DNA of 64,000 nucleotides from Actinoplanes philippinensis (GTDB lineage Bacteria; Actinomycetota; Actinomycetes; Mycobacteriales; Micromonosporaceae): the NCBI RefSeq assembly GCF_900113015.1, contig NZ_FONV01000014.1, forward strand, positions 1-64,000, in the 5' to 3' direction. The notes below the pieces were generated by a model, which saw only the letters and a program-made list of their open reading frames with translations, was not told the DNA's origin and did no database searches. This document shows positions 1-9,400 of this stretch, in pieces; position 1 is the first letter of the stretch, and each line of letters starts with the position of its first letter. The position numbers and the translations under genes were made by a program.

Positions 1-65
1 CTAAGCCCTCCAGCGCCGATGGTACTGCACTCGGGAGGGTGTGGGAGAGTAGGACGCCGCCGGAC
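1..65 (+). rRNA. rrf: 5S ribosomal RNA, 3' part (5' end outside the window)
   Basis: The first 65 bases match the 3' half of an actinobacterial 5S rRNA: the conserved stretch CCGATGGTACTGC, then the GGGAGAGTAGG segment and GCCGCCGGA end. A strong terminator follows directly, as expected at the end of an rRNA operon. The 5' half, and presumably 16S and 23S genes, lie upstream of position 1. The exact 3' end is uncertain by a few bases. Confidence 0.9.
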
Positions 66-76
66 TCAACGTATGG

Positions 77-112
77 AAAGGCCCACCCGGGTGACGGGTG
101 GGCCTTTTCTTT
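77..112 (+). terminator. Rho-independent terminator of the rRNA operon
   Basis: A perfect 12-bp inverted repeat (AAAGGCCCACCC at 77-88 and GGGTGGGCCTTT at 96-107) with a 7-nt loop is followed by a T-rich tract (CTTTTTG). It lies 12 bp after the 5S rRNA and is a textbook intrinsic terminator. Confidence 0.9.
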
Positions 113-218
113 TTGCCCTGACACGAGCGAGACACCCTCCTGGCCGGCGGTAGCGGCGCAGCCGGGGGCCGGGTGGATGCGGTTGTGGCAGCGGTGGCAC
201 GTACCGAATATGGGTTTT

Positions 219-258
219 GAAAAGGCCGGGCCTCTCCGTTGAGAGAAGCCCGGCCTGA
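219..258 (-). terminator. Terminator at the 3' end of the phytase gene
   Basis: The hairpin pairs AGGCCGGGC (223-231) with GCCCGGCCT (248-256) and has an additional CTCTC/GAGAG pairing inside. On the minus strand it is followed by TTTTC, so it fits termination of the gene ending at 269. It could also stop residual rRNA transcription from the left. Confidence 0.7.
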
Positions 259-268
259 TTTTGTTGGG

Positions 269-1534
269 TCAGGAAGGGAGGCCCAGGGAACGCCAGTCGA
301 CGAACTTGAAGTTCGTGCTGGTGCGGTCCTCGTTCGGGGTGTTCTCGCCGTCGTGGAGGACCAGGAGGCCCTTCGGGTAGCCGGGGAGGGCGACCGCGGT
401 GACGGCGGCGCCGTCGGAGTGCTGGACGCCGTCAACGGTGCGGCCGTCGGTGACCGAGAAGATGGTCAGCGGCTTGTTGGTGCGGCGGTCGTAGACGAAG
501 AAGCGGCTGTCGCCCTGACTGGAAACGATCAGGTAGCCGCTGCGCTTGCCGGTCGGGTAGATCGTGGCGCCCTCGACGTCGGCGGTGATGCGGCCGCCGA
601 AGTTGTTGAGGTACTCGACGGTGCACTCCTCCGTCTCCGGGTCGTAGGTGGCGGGCTGGCCGAACTCGCGGACCCGCTCGACGACCCGCGGGATGCTGCT
701 GAACGTGCCGCCGGCCAGGTTGATGCGCCAGAGGGCGACGTCCTCCTGGGCGGCGTAGAGCACGCCCGCCTCGGCGTCCACGACCATGCCCTCGACCTGC
801 GGGTCCTCACCCGGCTCGAGGCAGGGCGTCCAGCGCTCGCCGTTGGGCAGGCGGAACTCGCGGGGCAGGTCCAGGGTGTCGGTGGTGCGGTAGGTGACCT
901 TTCCGTTCTTCTCTTCGAGTCGGAAAATGCCCAGCCGCGTGCTGTGCCGGCGGCTCACCACCGCATACCGGTCGTAGACGGCGATGCCGTAGCCGGTCGC
1001 CTGCTCCTCGACCTCGGCCTCGTCCTTGGAGAAGAGCAGTGGGGCGTCGGCCGAGGTGATGTCGGTGAGGCCGTTCGCCTCGATCTTGTAGATGCGGAGC
1101 TTGTCGAGGCCGCGGTCGGTGACCACGGCGATGTCGACCCTCTTCTTGCCGAGCTTGAAGCCGGAGAGGACGTCGACGTTGTTGAAACGGCCGCCCTCGG
1201 GCGTGGCGATCGACTGGATCTCCCGGCCCCTGAGGTCGTACACGCGCAGGCCGCCGTTCTTGGCGGTGCCGATGACCAGGCTGCGGCCCTTGTCGGCCGG
1301 GTTGATCCAGATGGCGGGGTCGTCGGCGTCCGCGTCACCGCCGGCCTCGTCGTCGAAGAGGCTCGGGGTCTCGATGGTGGCGGTGATCTGCCGGGGCGGG
1401 CGCTCCGCCGCATACGCCGGGAAACCGGCGGCCAGAGTGGTCAGGGCGACGAGCGCGGCAATGCCGGTGGTCCGTTGCATGACCGGTGACGATTCCCGAT
1501 CCACCTGACCGGGGGGTGGCTGATTGTTGAACAC
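269..1534 (-). CDS. Secreted beta-propeller phytase (3-phytase)
   Basis: The 421-aa product belongs to the beta-propeller phytase family, extracellular calcium-dependent enzymes that release phosphate from phytate. An N-terminal hydrophobic signal peptide (IAALVALTTLAAGFPAYA) ends in an AxA-type cleavage site. Family stretches include DDPAIWINP, a GRFNNVDV segment and the C-terminal HDGENTPNEDRTSTNFK segment with its acidic calcium-binding residues. The GTG at 1534 has a GGGGG ribosome site; an ATG at 1480 would give a more standard signal peptide (MQRTTG...) and is an equally possible start. The gene is monocistronic, convergent with the rRNA operon and followed by its own terminator. It probably serves phosphorus scavenging. 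Confidence 0.9.
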   Translation of the reverse strand: MFNNQPPPGQVDRESSPVMQRTTGIAALVALTTLAAGFPAYAAERPPRQITATIETPSLFDDEAGGDADADDPAIWINPADKGRSLVIGTAKNGGLRVYDLRGREIQSIATPEGGRFNNVDVLSGFKLGKKRVDIAVVTDRGLDKLRIYKIEANGLTDITSADAPLLFSKDEAEVEEQATGYGIAVYDRYAVVSRRHSTRLGIFRLEEKNGKVTYRTTDTLDLPREFRLPNGERWTPCLEPGEDPQVEGMVVDAEAGVLYAAQEDVALWRINLAGGTFSSIPRVVERVREFGQPATYDPETEECTVEYLNNFGGRITADVEGATIYPTGKRSGYLIVSSQGDSRFFVYDRRTNKPLTIFSVTDGRTVDGVQHSDGAAVTAVALPGYPKGLLVLHDGENTPNEDRTSTNFKFVDWRSLGLPS

Positions 1535-1559
1535 CGAATCCCCCGTTACCTATCCGTGA

Positions 1560-1572
1560 CCGTGAATCACGG
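1560..1572. promoter_or_regulatory. Short palindrome in the phytase promoter region
   Basis: CCGTGA-A-TCACGG is a perfect 6-bp dyad 26 bp upstream of the GTG start of the phytase gene. Its position suits an operator. No regulator binding this sequence is recognisable, and a palindrome this short can occur by chance in GC-rich DNA. Confidence 0.3.
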
Positions 1573-1883
1573 ACAACAATCGTCGCTTTCCGCATCGCAC
1601 CTGATGACGGATTGAACAGTAGCCGAGGGTGGGTAACAAGGGATCTGCTGAATGAGCCTCGCGATCGTGATCCTTCGGGATCCGCCGTCACAGGCGGGCC
1701 GGGCGGGCCGGATCGCTCGGCAGGCGGTGAAGACGGGTGTTCGGCATCGAGTGACCGTGATGTCACCTTTCGTCGACAGTGGTCGACGCGGATGTCACCT
1801 GTCCTCGCCCGCACGGGGAACTAGAGCGTTCAGACTATTTCGCCCAACGCGTGGGATCTATAGCATCGGCGCCTGATTCTTCT
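1573..1883. other. Intergenic region between phytase and fxsA
   Basis: These 311 bp hold no convincing gene; the few short reading frames have no family features. The region must contain the upstream parts of two divergent promoters, for phytase (minus) and the fxs operon (plus), but I see no unambiguous -35/-10 pair. Confidence 0.5.
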
Positions 1884-1902
1884 CAACCTGAGCTTCAGGT
1901 TG
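1884..1902. promoter_or_regulatory. Perfect 19-bp dyad upstream of fxsA, candidate operator
   Basis: CAACCTGA-GCT-TCAGGTTG has 8-bp perfect arms around a 3-nt centre, 167 bp before the fxsA start. The CAACCT...AGGTTG layout resembles operators of MerR/SoxR-type regulators, which bind such dyads in long-spacer promoters. No MerR gene is present in the window, so the regulator, if there is one, is encoded elsewhere. The resemblance is inference. Confidence 0.4.
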
Positions 1903-2068
1903 GAAGGACTGTGGGACGATAACGGGTGGCGCAGACTTGGGGGCACTCGTGTCCGCGCCGAACGCGTCGTCGCATACGAGACCCAACCGAATCCAGCCGG
2001 CTCAACTCTCGTTGAACGACAGCGTGACCGGCCGCGAGACTCGGTCCTTGATACGAGCTGGAGAAATC

Positions 2069-2242
2069 GTGAACACCGAAGTCGCGACCATGGACACTCT
2101 GGTCGGGCCGCTGGCCACCATCAAGAACGCACCCCTTCGGGAGATCAAGGCCGAGGACGCCGATCGGGTGGTGCGCCGGATCGTGGACAAGGAATCGTTG
2201 CTCCGGCGGCTGGATGTCGCCGCGTTCCAGTCTGCACACTGA
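2069..2242 (+). CDS. fxsA: FxsA-type RiPP precursor (FxSxx-COOH peptide)
   Basis: This 57-aa peptide ends in Phe53-Gln54-Ser55-Ala56-His57, the F-x-S-x-x-COOH signature of FxsA precursors. The rest is a charged helical leader (KNAPLREIKAEDADRVVRRI). In this family an FxsB-type radical SAM enzyme links the Phe ring to the beta-carbon of the Ser, giving a three-residue cyclophane. The GTG at 2069 was chosen because GGAG lies 5 nt upstream; a TTG at 1937 would add 44 residues unlike the family. The stop overlaps the next start (TGATG), so precursor and maturase are translationally coupled. No function of the mature peptide is established to my knowledge. Confidence 0.88.
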   Translation: MNTEVATMDTLVGPLATIKNAPLREIKAEDADRVVRRIVDKESLLRRLDVAAFQSAH

Positions 2243-4551
2243 TGCCCGGCCGGGCGGGTGGTGAGTCCGGCGGGCCCCATCCGCTGAGCCAGTTCGTGTT
2301 GAAGGTGCACAGCCGGTGCGACCTCTCGTGCGATCACTGCTACGTCTATGAACACGCTGATCAGAGCTGGAGATCCAAGCCCAAGGTCATGTCGCCGGAG
2401 GTGGCCGGGGCCGCCGCCCGCCGGATCGCCGAGCATGCCGAGACGTGGAGTCTGCCCCGGGTGCGGGTCGTCCTGCACGGCGGTGAGCCGCTGTTGCTCG
2501 GGCCGGCCAGGCTGGACGAACTCATCACCCGGGTCCGCGCGCCGATCGAGGCGGTGACCCGGCTCTCCTTGATGATGCAGACCAATGGCGTGCGATTCAG
2601 CACCGAGGTGGGCGACGTGCTGAAGCGGCACGGCGTCCGGGTGGGTGTCTCGCTCGACGGTGATCGCCCGGCCAACGACCGGCATCGGCGCTTCGCGAAC
2701 GGCGCGAGCAGCTTCGACCAGGTTCGCGCCGCCCTCGCGTTGCTCCGCCGTCCCGAGTATCGCGAGCTGTACGCCGGGATCCTCTGCACCATCGACGTGC
2801 GCAACCCACCCGAGCAGGTCTACGAAGCGCTGCTGGCCGAGCGCCCGCCGCGCATCGACTTCCTGCTCCCGCATGCCACCTGGGACGAGCCACCGTATCG
2901 TCCGGGGGACCGGCACACGCCGTACGCGGACTGGCTCTCCGTCATCCACCGGCGCTGGCTGGCCGACGACCGGCCGATGCGGATCCGCCTTTTCGAGGGC
3001 CTGCACTCCACGGCGCGAGGCGGCCCGAGCGGCAGCGAGCAGCTCGGGGCGGACGCCGTGGACCTGGCCGTCATAGAGAGCGACGGCAGCTACGAGCAGG
3101 CCGACTCGATGAAGACCGCCTACGACGGAGCGCCGGCGACAGGCCTGAGCGTTCTCACGCACACCGTCGACGACCTGTCCCGGCTGCAGCCGATCGCGGT
3201 ACGGCAGAACGGCATCCGGAATCTGTGCGATGTCTGCCGGTCCTGTCCCGTGGCCACGCAATGCGCCGGCGGGCTCTACGCGCACCGCTACCGTACCGGG
3301 CACGGCTTTGCCAACCCCTCTGTCTACTGCCCCGACCTGCGTGTTCTCGTCGAGAGGACAAATGAGGAGAGCAGCATGTACGACGCCGGCAAGCCGCAGG
3401 AGACCGGCACCGCCGAGGTGATCGCCCAGCTGGCCTCCGGCTTCGGCGACGAGGCGACGATCGGTTGGCTGGCCGAGCAGCAGCGTTCGGTCACGCGTGC
3501 GCTGCTGTCCGCGACGATCGACCAGCACGGCGGGACTGCAGGCTGGGAGGTGCTGGCCGAGGTGGAGGCGGAGGATCCGGAAGCGGTCAGCCGTGTGCTG
3601 GCGCATCCGTACGTGCGGGCGTGGGCGGTCGGGATGCTCCGCACCGAGGACCCGTCCGGAATGCCGTACCTCGGTGGCCTCGCCGCCGCGGCCGGGGTGC
3701 ACGCCGATGTGCGCGTCGAGACTGAGGTGCGGATCGACAGGGGTGTGGTCACGCTCCCCACGATCGGCACTCTCTACTGGCCCGGAGAGGTGACGGCCGG
3801 CGCCCGGATCACCGTGGATCGTGGGAAGCTCTGGCTCACCGGCCCCGACGACCGGACGATCACGGTGGACCTGGCCCAGCCCGGTGGCTCCGCGACCTGG
3901 CAGCCGGCTCGCCGTATCACCGTGGACGGCTGGAGCGTTCGTATCGAGGACGGCGACCCGGCCCGCGACTGTCACGGCTGGACGCCGGCGGGACGGCTCG
4001 ACGACGTGGCCGCCGCCCGCTGGCGTGATGCGCTGGCCGGCGCGTGGCGCCTGATCGTCGCCGACCTGCCCGGATACGCCCCGGCGCTACGAGCCGGGTT
4101 GCAGGTGATCATGCCGTTGGAGGCGGACCCGGCGGGCAGGCAGCGGGCGGCCACCGCCATGGACGCCTTCGGCTCGATGGCGGCCGCACCGGTGGGGCCG
4201 GCCGAGCTGGCGGTCCTGCTCGTACACGAGTTCCAGCATGCCAAACTGGGCGCGCTGCTCGACCTTTACGACCTGCATGACCGGAACTCCGATGTGCGGA
4301 TCATGGTCGGCTGGAAGCCGGAGCCCCGGCCGGTCGAGGCCGCTCTCCAGGGGGTTTACGCTCACGCCGCGGTCACCGACGTGTGGCGGACACGGCTGGG
4401 TTCGGACCCGCGCGCCGCCGAGTTGTATCCGATGTACCGCCGCTGGACCACCGACGCGATCACCGCGCTGCGCTCCTCCGGGGCGCTCACCCCTCTCGGG
4501 GCGGACTTCGTCGACCGGATGGCCGCGGCCGTGGCAGCCTGGGACGCGTGA
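2242..4551 (+). CDS. fxsB: Radical SAM/SPASM maturase FxsB with C-terminal HExxH extension (FxsBH type)
   Basis: The 769-aa protein predicted to form the cyclophane on FxsA. It shows the radical SAM motif Cys26-x3-Cys30-x2-Cys33 (RCDLSCDHCY), the HGGEPLL segment of the SAM domain, and a SPASM-type cluster (Cys329, Cys332, Cys335, Cys341) that would bind further Fe-S clusters. Residues from about 390 onward form an extra domain with HEFQH at 662-666, matching the HExxH peptide-modification domain found beside or fused to RiPP maturases. In FxsB fusions this domain has been described as inactivated. Here both His and the Glu remain, so activity cannot be excluded. The ATG at 2242 overlaps the fxsA stop; an upstream in-frame GTG-type extension back to 1900 overlaps fxsA and is rejected. 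Confidence 0.9.
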   Translation: MPGRAGGESGGPHPLSQFVLKVHSRCDLSCDHCYVYEHADQSWRSKPKVMSPEVAGAAARRIAEHAETWSLPRVRVVLHGGEPLLLGPARLDELITRVRAPIEAVTRLSLMMQTNGVRFSTEVGDVLKRHGVRVGVSLDGDRPANDRHRRFANGASSFDQVRAALALLRRPEYRELYAGILCTIDVRNPPEQVYEALLAERPPRIDFLLPHATWDEPPYRPGDRHTPYADWLSVIHRRWLADDRPMRIRLFEGLHSTARGGPSGSEQLGADAVDLAVIESDGSYEQADSMKTAYDGAPATGLSVLTHTVDDLSRLQPIAVRQNGIRNLCDVCRSCPVATQCAGGLYAHRYRTGHGFANPSVYCPDLRVLVERTNEESSMYDAGKPQETGTAEVIAQLASGFGDEATIGWLAEQQRSVTRALLSATIDQHGGTAGWEVLAEVEAEDPEAVSRVLAHPYVRAWAVGMLRTEDPSGMPYLGGLAAAAGVHADVRVETEVRIDRGVVTLPTIGTLYWPGEVTAGARITVDRGKLWLTGPDDRTITVDLAQPGGSATWQPARRITVDGWSVRIEDGDPARDCHGWTPAGRLDDVAAARWRDALAGAWRLIVADLPGYAPALRAGLQVIMPLEADPAGRQRAATAMDAFGSMAAAPVGPAELAVLLVHEFQHAKLGALLDLYDLHDRNSDVRIMVGWKPEPRPVEAALQGVYAHAAVTDVWRTRLGSDPRAAELYPMYRRWTTDAITALRSSGALTPLGADFVDRMAAAVAAWDA

Positions 4552-5339
4552 CCGGCCGCGCGCTCACCCGGAACGCCCTCGTCGCCGACCTGAGTGGACT
4601 CGGTGTTCCGGAGGGCGGCATCCTTCTCGTTCACTGCTCGATGCGCCGGCTCGGCTGGGTGGACGGCGGCGCCGCCACACTGCTGGCCGCATTGCGTGCG
4701 GTGTGCGGTCCGGCGGGCACGCTCGTCATGCCGGCGCAGACGCCGAACAACTCGCTGACCAGCCCGGTGTATCGAGCGGCCACGGCCGGCATGACCGACG
4801 CCGAGCGGCTGGCGTACGAGGACGGCATGCCGGGATTCGATCGGGACGTCACACCGTCGTACGGCGTCGGTGGTCTCGCCGAGCACCTGCGGTCGCAGCC
4901 GGGGGCGCTGCGCAGCCGGCATCCGCAGACCTCGTTCGCGGCGCTGGGGCCGGCCGCCGGAGAGGTTGTCGGCGTCCACGACCTCGACTGTCACCTGGGC
5001 GAGCGATCTCCGCTGGGCACGCTCTACCGCCTCGGCGCCACGGTGCTGCTGCTCGGTGTCGGCATGGACAAGTGCACCGCCCTGCACCTGGCCGAGTACC
5101 GCCTGGACCGGCCCGTCCCGACCATGGAGTACTCCTGTTTCGTCGCCGAGGACGGGCGCCGTGTGCTGACCCGGTTCACCGCCCCGAGGCTGAACGACAG
5201 TGACTTCGGCGCGGCGGGCGCCGACCTGCTCCGGCGCCCGTGGGCGGTCTCCGGGCCGGTCGGTGAAGCCGAAGCGCACCTTCTGCCGCTGGCGCCGGCC
5301 GTGGATCAGGCACGGGAGTGGTTTGCCGCCCACCGTTGA
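4548..5339 (+). CDS. AAC(3)-family N-acetyltransferase within the fxs operon
   Basis: The 263-aa protein has the length and motifs of the aminoglycoside 3-N-acetyltransferase family, which moves acetyl from acetyl-CoA to an amine: the N-terminal GILLVHCSMRRLGWV segment, GTLVMPAQTPNN, and RHPQTSFAALG containing the family histidine (His125). The GTG start overlaps the fxsB stop (GTGA), so it is co-translated with the maturase. Its place in a RiPP operon suggests an amine of the processed peptide, or of a partner, as substrate rather than an antibiotic. That is inference; resistance to aminoglycosides cannot be excluded from sequence. Confidence 0.85.
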   Translation: MTGRALTRNALVADLSGLGVPEGGILLVHCSMRRLGWVDGGAATLLAALRAVCGPAGTLVMPAQTPNNSLTSPVYRAATAGMTDAERLAYEDGMPGFDRDVTPSYGVGGLAEHLRSQPGALRSRHPQTSFAALGPAAGEVVGVHDLDCHLGERSPLGTLYRLGATVLLLGVGMDKCTALHLAEYRLDRPVPTMEYSCFVAEDGRRVLTRFTAPRLNDSDFGAAGADLLRRPWAVSGPVGEAEAHLLPLAPAVDQAREWFAAHR

Positions 5340-5452
5340 CCCGACAGGGAAGCCGATCGATGACAGAGTGGAGTTGGACAACTACTCTGAATCTCCAGAC
5401 CGGCGACCGGATCGGGGACCGAAGTGGACGTACGCGCTGAGGAGAGCTGATC

Positions 5453-6499
5453 GTGGCCCCGCCCGATCTCTACTTTGCGTTGATCTACGCTCGTACCTCG
5501 ACCCCCAATCAGTGGGTCGAGGCGTTCTATCACCGCCTCAGTCTCGAGGTGCAGAGCCGTGCCGCGCCGATGCCCGGCCTGCGTTCGGGATCGCTTTACT
5601 TCCCCACCGCCGGCGAGGCGCTGCGTGCGCTCAAACTCGGACTTCCGCGGGTGCGCGTACTGGTGCCGCTCTATACCCGGGAGTTCCTGCACGATCCGCC
5701 GCCTGACTTCGGTGACCGCCTCTACCGCGTCGGTGACCCGACCAAGCTGCCCTTCGTGCATCCGGTGCTCTGGGAGGCGCACCTGCCGGCGCGACGGGTG
5801 AACGGCCTGGCCCAGGCCACCTCGTTGGGCAAATCGGTTCAGGAGTATCTGGACTGTGGCATGGCCGCGATCTGCCGGCTCAACGCGTACACAGTGGAAC
5901 TCAAACGAATCGTCGAGGAACTGGCCGATCGCCTGGTCTCCGCCGCGGAGAACCCGGACCGGCCACCGGTCTGGCTCGTCGCCCGGTCCGAGCCGCCGGT
6001 CCTCGCCCGGGCGCCCGAGGTGCGTTTCCTGATCACCGTGGTCCGGGCGGACCGGCGGACCCCCGACTGGTCACCGTTCGGCACCGGCTCGCTGGCCGAG
6101 CGCGCCAAGGACGCCGCGCAGCGGCTCTCGTTGCTGCCGGAGATCGTGCTCGCGACGACGTCGCCGGCCTCGCCCAACGGTTTCCGTGAGGCGGCCGGTG
6201 TCCTGTTGCTCGACTCCGGCGTGCTCGACGACCCGCTCAGCCGGCCCGCCGCCGAACAGATATTACGCACCATGCCCCCGTGGATGACGGTGGTGATGGT
6301 GATCGCGCCGGACCACGGTGACCACGCCGCCCGTGCCCACGAGCTGGCCGCCGAGGCGCGGACGCTGGCGCCCAACAGCGTGCAGGTCGCCCGCGACGAC
6401 CGGGAGTTCCAGCGGGCCGTCGTCGAAGCGGTCGCCAAGGCCCGCCGCAATTTCATGCACCGCCGGCAAACGAGCAGACCGTGGGAGGACCTGCGATGA
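5453..6499 (+). CDS. fxsC: TIR-like protein FxsC
   Basis: The 348-aa protein matches the FxsC family of FxSxx-COOH systems. The N-terminal 130 residues (PPDLYFALIYARTS, then VRVLVPLYTREFL) have the strand/helix pattern of a TIR-like domain. TIR domains act in protein-protein signalling or NAD cleavage, but I cannot identify a catalytic Glu with confidence. The C-terminal half (LPEIVLATTSPASPN, PWMTVVMVIAPDHGDH) is a second alpha/beta region of unknown role. GTG at 5453 is preceded by GGAG. The stop overlaps the fxsT start (ATGA). The 113-bp gap after the acetyltransferase is the largest in the operon and could hold a secondary promoter. Confidence 0.85.
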   Translation: MAPPDLYFALIYARTSTPNQWVEAFYHRLSLEVQSRAAPMPGLRSGSLYFPTAGEALRALKLGLPRVRVLVPLYTREFLHDPPPDFGDRLYRVGDPTKLPFVHPVLWEAHLPARRVNGLAQATSLGKSVQEYLDCGMAAICRLNAYTVELKRIVEELADRLVSAAENPDRPPVWLVARSEPPVLARAPEVRFLITVVRADRRTPDWSPFGTGSLAERAKDAAQRLSLLPEIVLATTSPASPNGFREAAGVLLLDSGVLDDPLSRPAAEQILRTMPPWMTVVMVIAPDHGDHAARAHELAAEARTLAPNSVQVARDDREFQRAVVEAVAKARRNFMHRRQTSRPWEDLR

Positions 6500-9400
6500 C
6501 CAGGGGCCGCAACGGACAGGTCGTCACGTTCTACTCCTACAAAGGTGGAACCGGCCGCACCATGGCGCTGGCCAACGTCGCCTGGATCCTGGCGGCGAAC
6601 GGATACCGGGTGCTCGCGGTCGACTGGGACCTCGAATCGCCGGGCCTGCACCGCTTCTTCCAGCCGTTCATGGACCCCCGGCTGCTGGCCAGCACCCGTG
6701 GTGTCGTCGACATGATCAATCTGTATGAGTGGGACTCCTCAAAACCCGGATGGGACCCGGCACAGGTCGACGGCTACGCGGCGGTGCAGCAGCACTCCTC
6801 GTCGCTGAACTGGGACCACTTCCCGGAGGGTGGCACCCTGGACTTCCTCTCCGCCGGTCAGCAGAACCCGGTGTACGAGGGCGTCCTCACCAACATCAAC
6901 TGGGATGACTTCTACCAGAGCGGTGACGGCAGCGGTGGCCGCTTCTTCGACGCGATGCGCGCCGACATGAAGGACCGCTACGACTTCACCCTGATCGACA
7001 GCCGGACCGGGCACAGCGACATCGCCGGGATCTGCACCAGCCACCTCCCGGATGTGCTGGTGGACTGCTTCACCTTCAGCGACCAGGGCATCGAGGGCGC
7101 GGCCCGGATGGCACGCCAGTTGCACAGCGTCCGCGACATCCGGGTACTACCGGTGCCGATGCGGGTGGACCCCGCCGAGAAGGGCAAGGCCGACGCCGGG
7201 AGGGCTGTCGCGCTCCGCGAGTTCGCCGACCTGCCGAGCGGACTGACCGATGCCGATCGCCGCGCATACTGGCTCAGCGTCGAGGTGCCTTATCGGGCGT
7301 ACTACGCATACGAGGAGACACTGGCCACCTTCGGCGATGAGACCGGGGCGAGTGGCACCCTGCTGAGCTCCTACGAAGCCTTGGCCTCATACATCACCGA
7401 CGGTCGCGTCTCGTCGCTGCCGCCGATGAACCAGAACCTGCGCAAGCAGATCACGCTGCGGTTCGAGCGCAAGGTCTTCTCCGAGGCCGACGCCGTGCAA
7501 CTGTCCGGCGCCAGCGTCGACCAGGTGTGGATGGAGTGGGTCGAGCACGTGCTGTCCAACGGCGGCTTCCGGGTGGTGAACGCGGCCGACGCCGCCGACG
7601 ACCCGGACGTCCCGTCGGAGAACGTCCAGCACCTGAAGATCATCTCGCGGGCGGAGGGCATCGACCAGTTCTCCGGTGCGCCGGGCATTCCCGGTGTCGA
7701 GCCGGAGGTGCGCGCGATCTACACGGCCGACATCACGCAGTGGCGCAGTATTCCCGCGGAGCACTCACGGTTCATCACCGGGCTCGGCTCGGCCGCGGCG
7801 GCCGCCCAGATTCTGGAACTCGTCGGCCGGCCCGCCGGTGACCTGGACGGCGTGCTGGCCGGCGCCCCCCGCTACCCCGGCGACGAGCCGGACCTGGTGG
7901 TCAACCTGCCGGCCCGCAACGCCCGCTTCACCGGGCGCGAGGCCGGGCTGCGCGCCCTCCGTGAGCAGTTGCGCTCCGGCTCGGCCGTGGTGCTCTTCGG
8001 CACCCAGGCGATCGCTCTGCAGGGCATGGGCGGTGTCGGCAAGACCCAGATGGCGCTGGAGTACGCGTATCGCTACCGGGCCGCGTACGACGTGGTGGCC
8101 TGGCTGAACGCCGACTCCGAGGAGAGCCTGCAAGGGTCGCTGCGAGACCTCGGCGGCCGGCTGAACCTGCAGTCCGAGCAGTCCGGGCCGGACTACGCCC
8201 GCGCCGTCGTGCAGGAGCTCAGCCGGGGCAAGCGGCGCTGGCTGCTGCTCCTGGACAACGCCGACGAACCGGATGCGGTCCGGTCCTACCTGCCGCACGG
8301 CCCCGGGCATGTCCTGATCACCTCCCGGAACAAGGCGTGGGGCGAGCAGACCCAGCCGTTCGAGGTCGACGTGTTCACCCGGGACGAGAGCATCGAGCAC
8401 CTGGTGCAGCGCGTCGACGGGATCGGCCGGGACGACGCCGACCTGGTCGCCGAGCAGCTCGCCGACCTGCCGATCGCGGTCGCTGCGGCCGCCGCCTGGC
8501 TCGACGAGACGCACACCGCGGTCAGCGACTACCTTCGGCTGATCCAGGAGGAGGGGCCCAGCGCCGTGCTCACCGCCATGAGCGATCGGCCGATCGCGCG
8601 TACCTGGGACCTGTCGCTGAACCGGCTGCGGGAACGGGACCATGCGGCGTACCGGCTGTTCCAGCTCTGCAGCGTACTGGCCCCGGAGATCCCGCTCGAG
8701 CTGGTCTTCAGCGATCAGATGGCGGAGTACCTCAAGGCGTACAACCCGGCGCTCTCCGAACGTCTGCTGCGCGGATCGCTGATTCAGCAGATCAATCGCC
8801 TGGCGCTGCTGCGCCTGGACCAGCGGCCGAGCTCCTCCGGTGACGGTGAGCGCAGCGGGCGGATCCTCATCCATCGTGTCGTGCAGAACGTGGTCCGTGA
8901 CCGGATGACCGAGGAGGAACTCGCCCAGGCACGGTTGGAGGTGCACCAGGTCCTCGCCAAGGCCCGGCCCGAGGGCGAGGTCGAGGACCCGCAGTACTGG
9001 CCGCGGTTCCGCCTGCTCTGGCCGCATCTGGATGCCTCCGACGCCGAGCACAGCACCGAGGAGGCGGTCCGCCAGCTGCTCATCGACCGCGTCCGTTGGT
9101 ACTACGTCCAGGCGGACCCGGTGACCGGCCGCGGGCGATCGGAGCGGGTCGCCCGGATCTGGGAGCGGCAACTCGCCGAGATCATCGACCCGCAGCAGGC
9201 CGCGACCCTGCTGCGGCAACTTCTCCAGCTGCGCTTCAACCTCGCCAACCTGCTGCGTGACCTGGGCGAGTTCGAGCGCTCCCGGCAGGTGGACGAGGAG
9301 GTGCTGGCCGAGCAGGTACGCCTGCTGGGGCCGCAGCACCCACACACCCTGATGACCCGGGGAAGCTACGCGGCCGACCTGCGCGGGCTCGGGCGTTATC

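Noticed and set aside
1573..1883. Small ORFs upstream of fxsA as additional precursor peptides
   Set aside because: None ends in an FxSxx motif or has a leader like FxsA, and none has a convincing ribosome site.
1900..2241. Upstream extension of the FxsB reading frame to position 1900
   Set aside because: It covers the whole fxsA gene in another frame, has no ribosome site, and its residues have no family similarity; the ATG at 2242 is coupled to the fxsA stop.
2002..3975. 657-codon open frame on the minus strand across fxsB
   Set aside because: Antisense shadow of a high-GC coding gene; the residues have no recognisable domain and the plus-strand radical SAM motifs are unambiguous.
4548..5339. 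Acquired aminoglycoside resistance gene on a mobile element
   Set aside because: Base composition matches the neighbours, no transposase or integron feature is near, and the gene overlaps the fxsB stop, so it is a native operon member.
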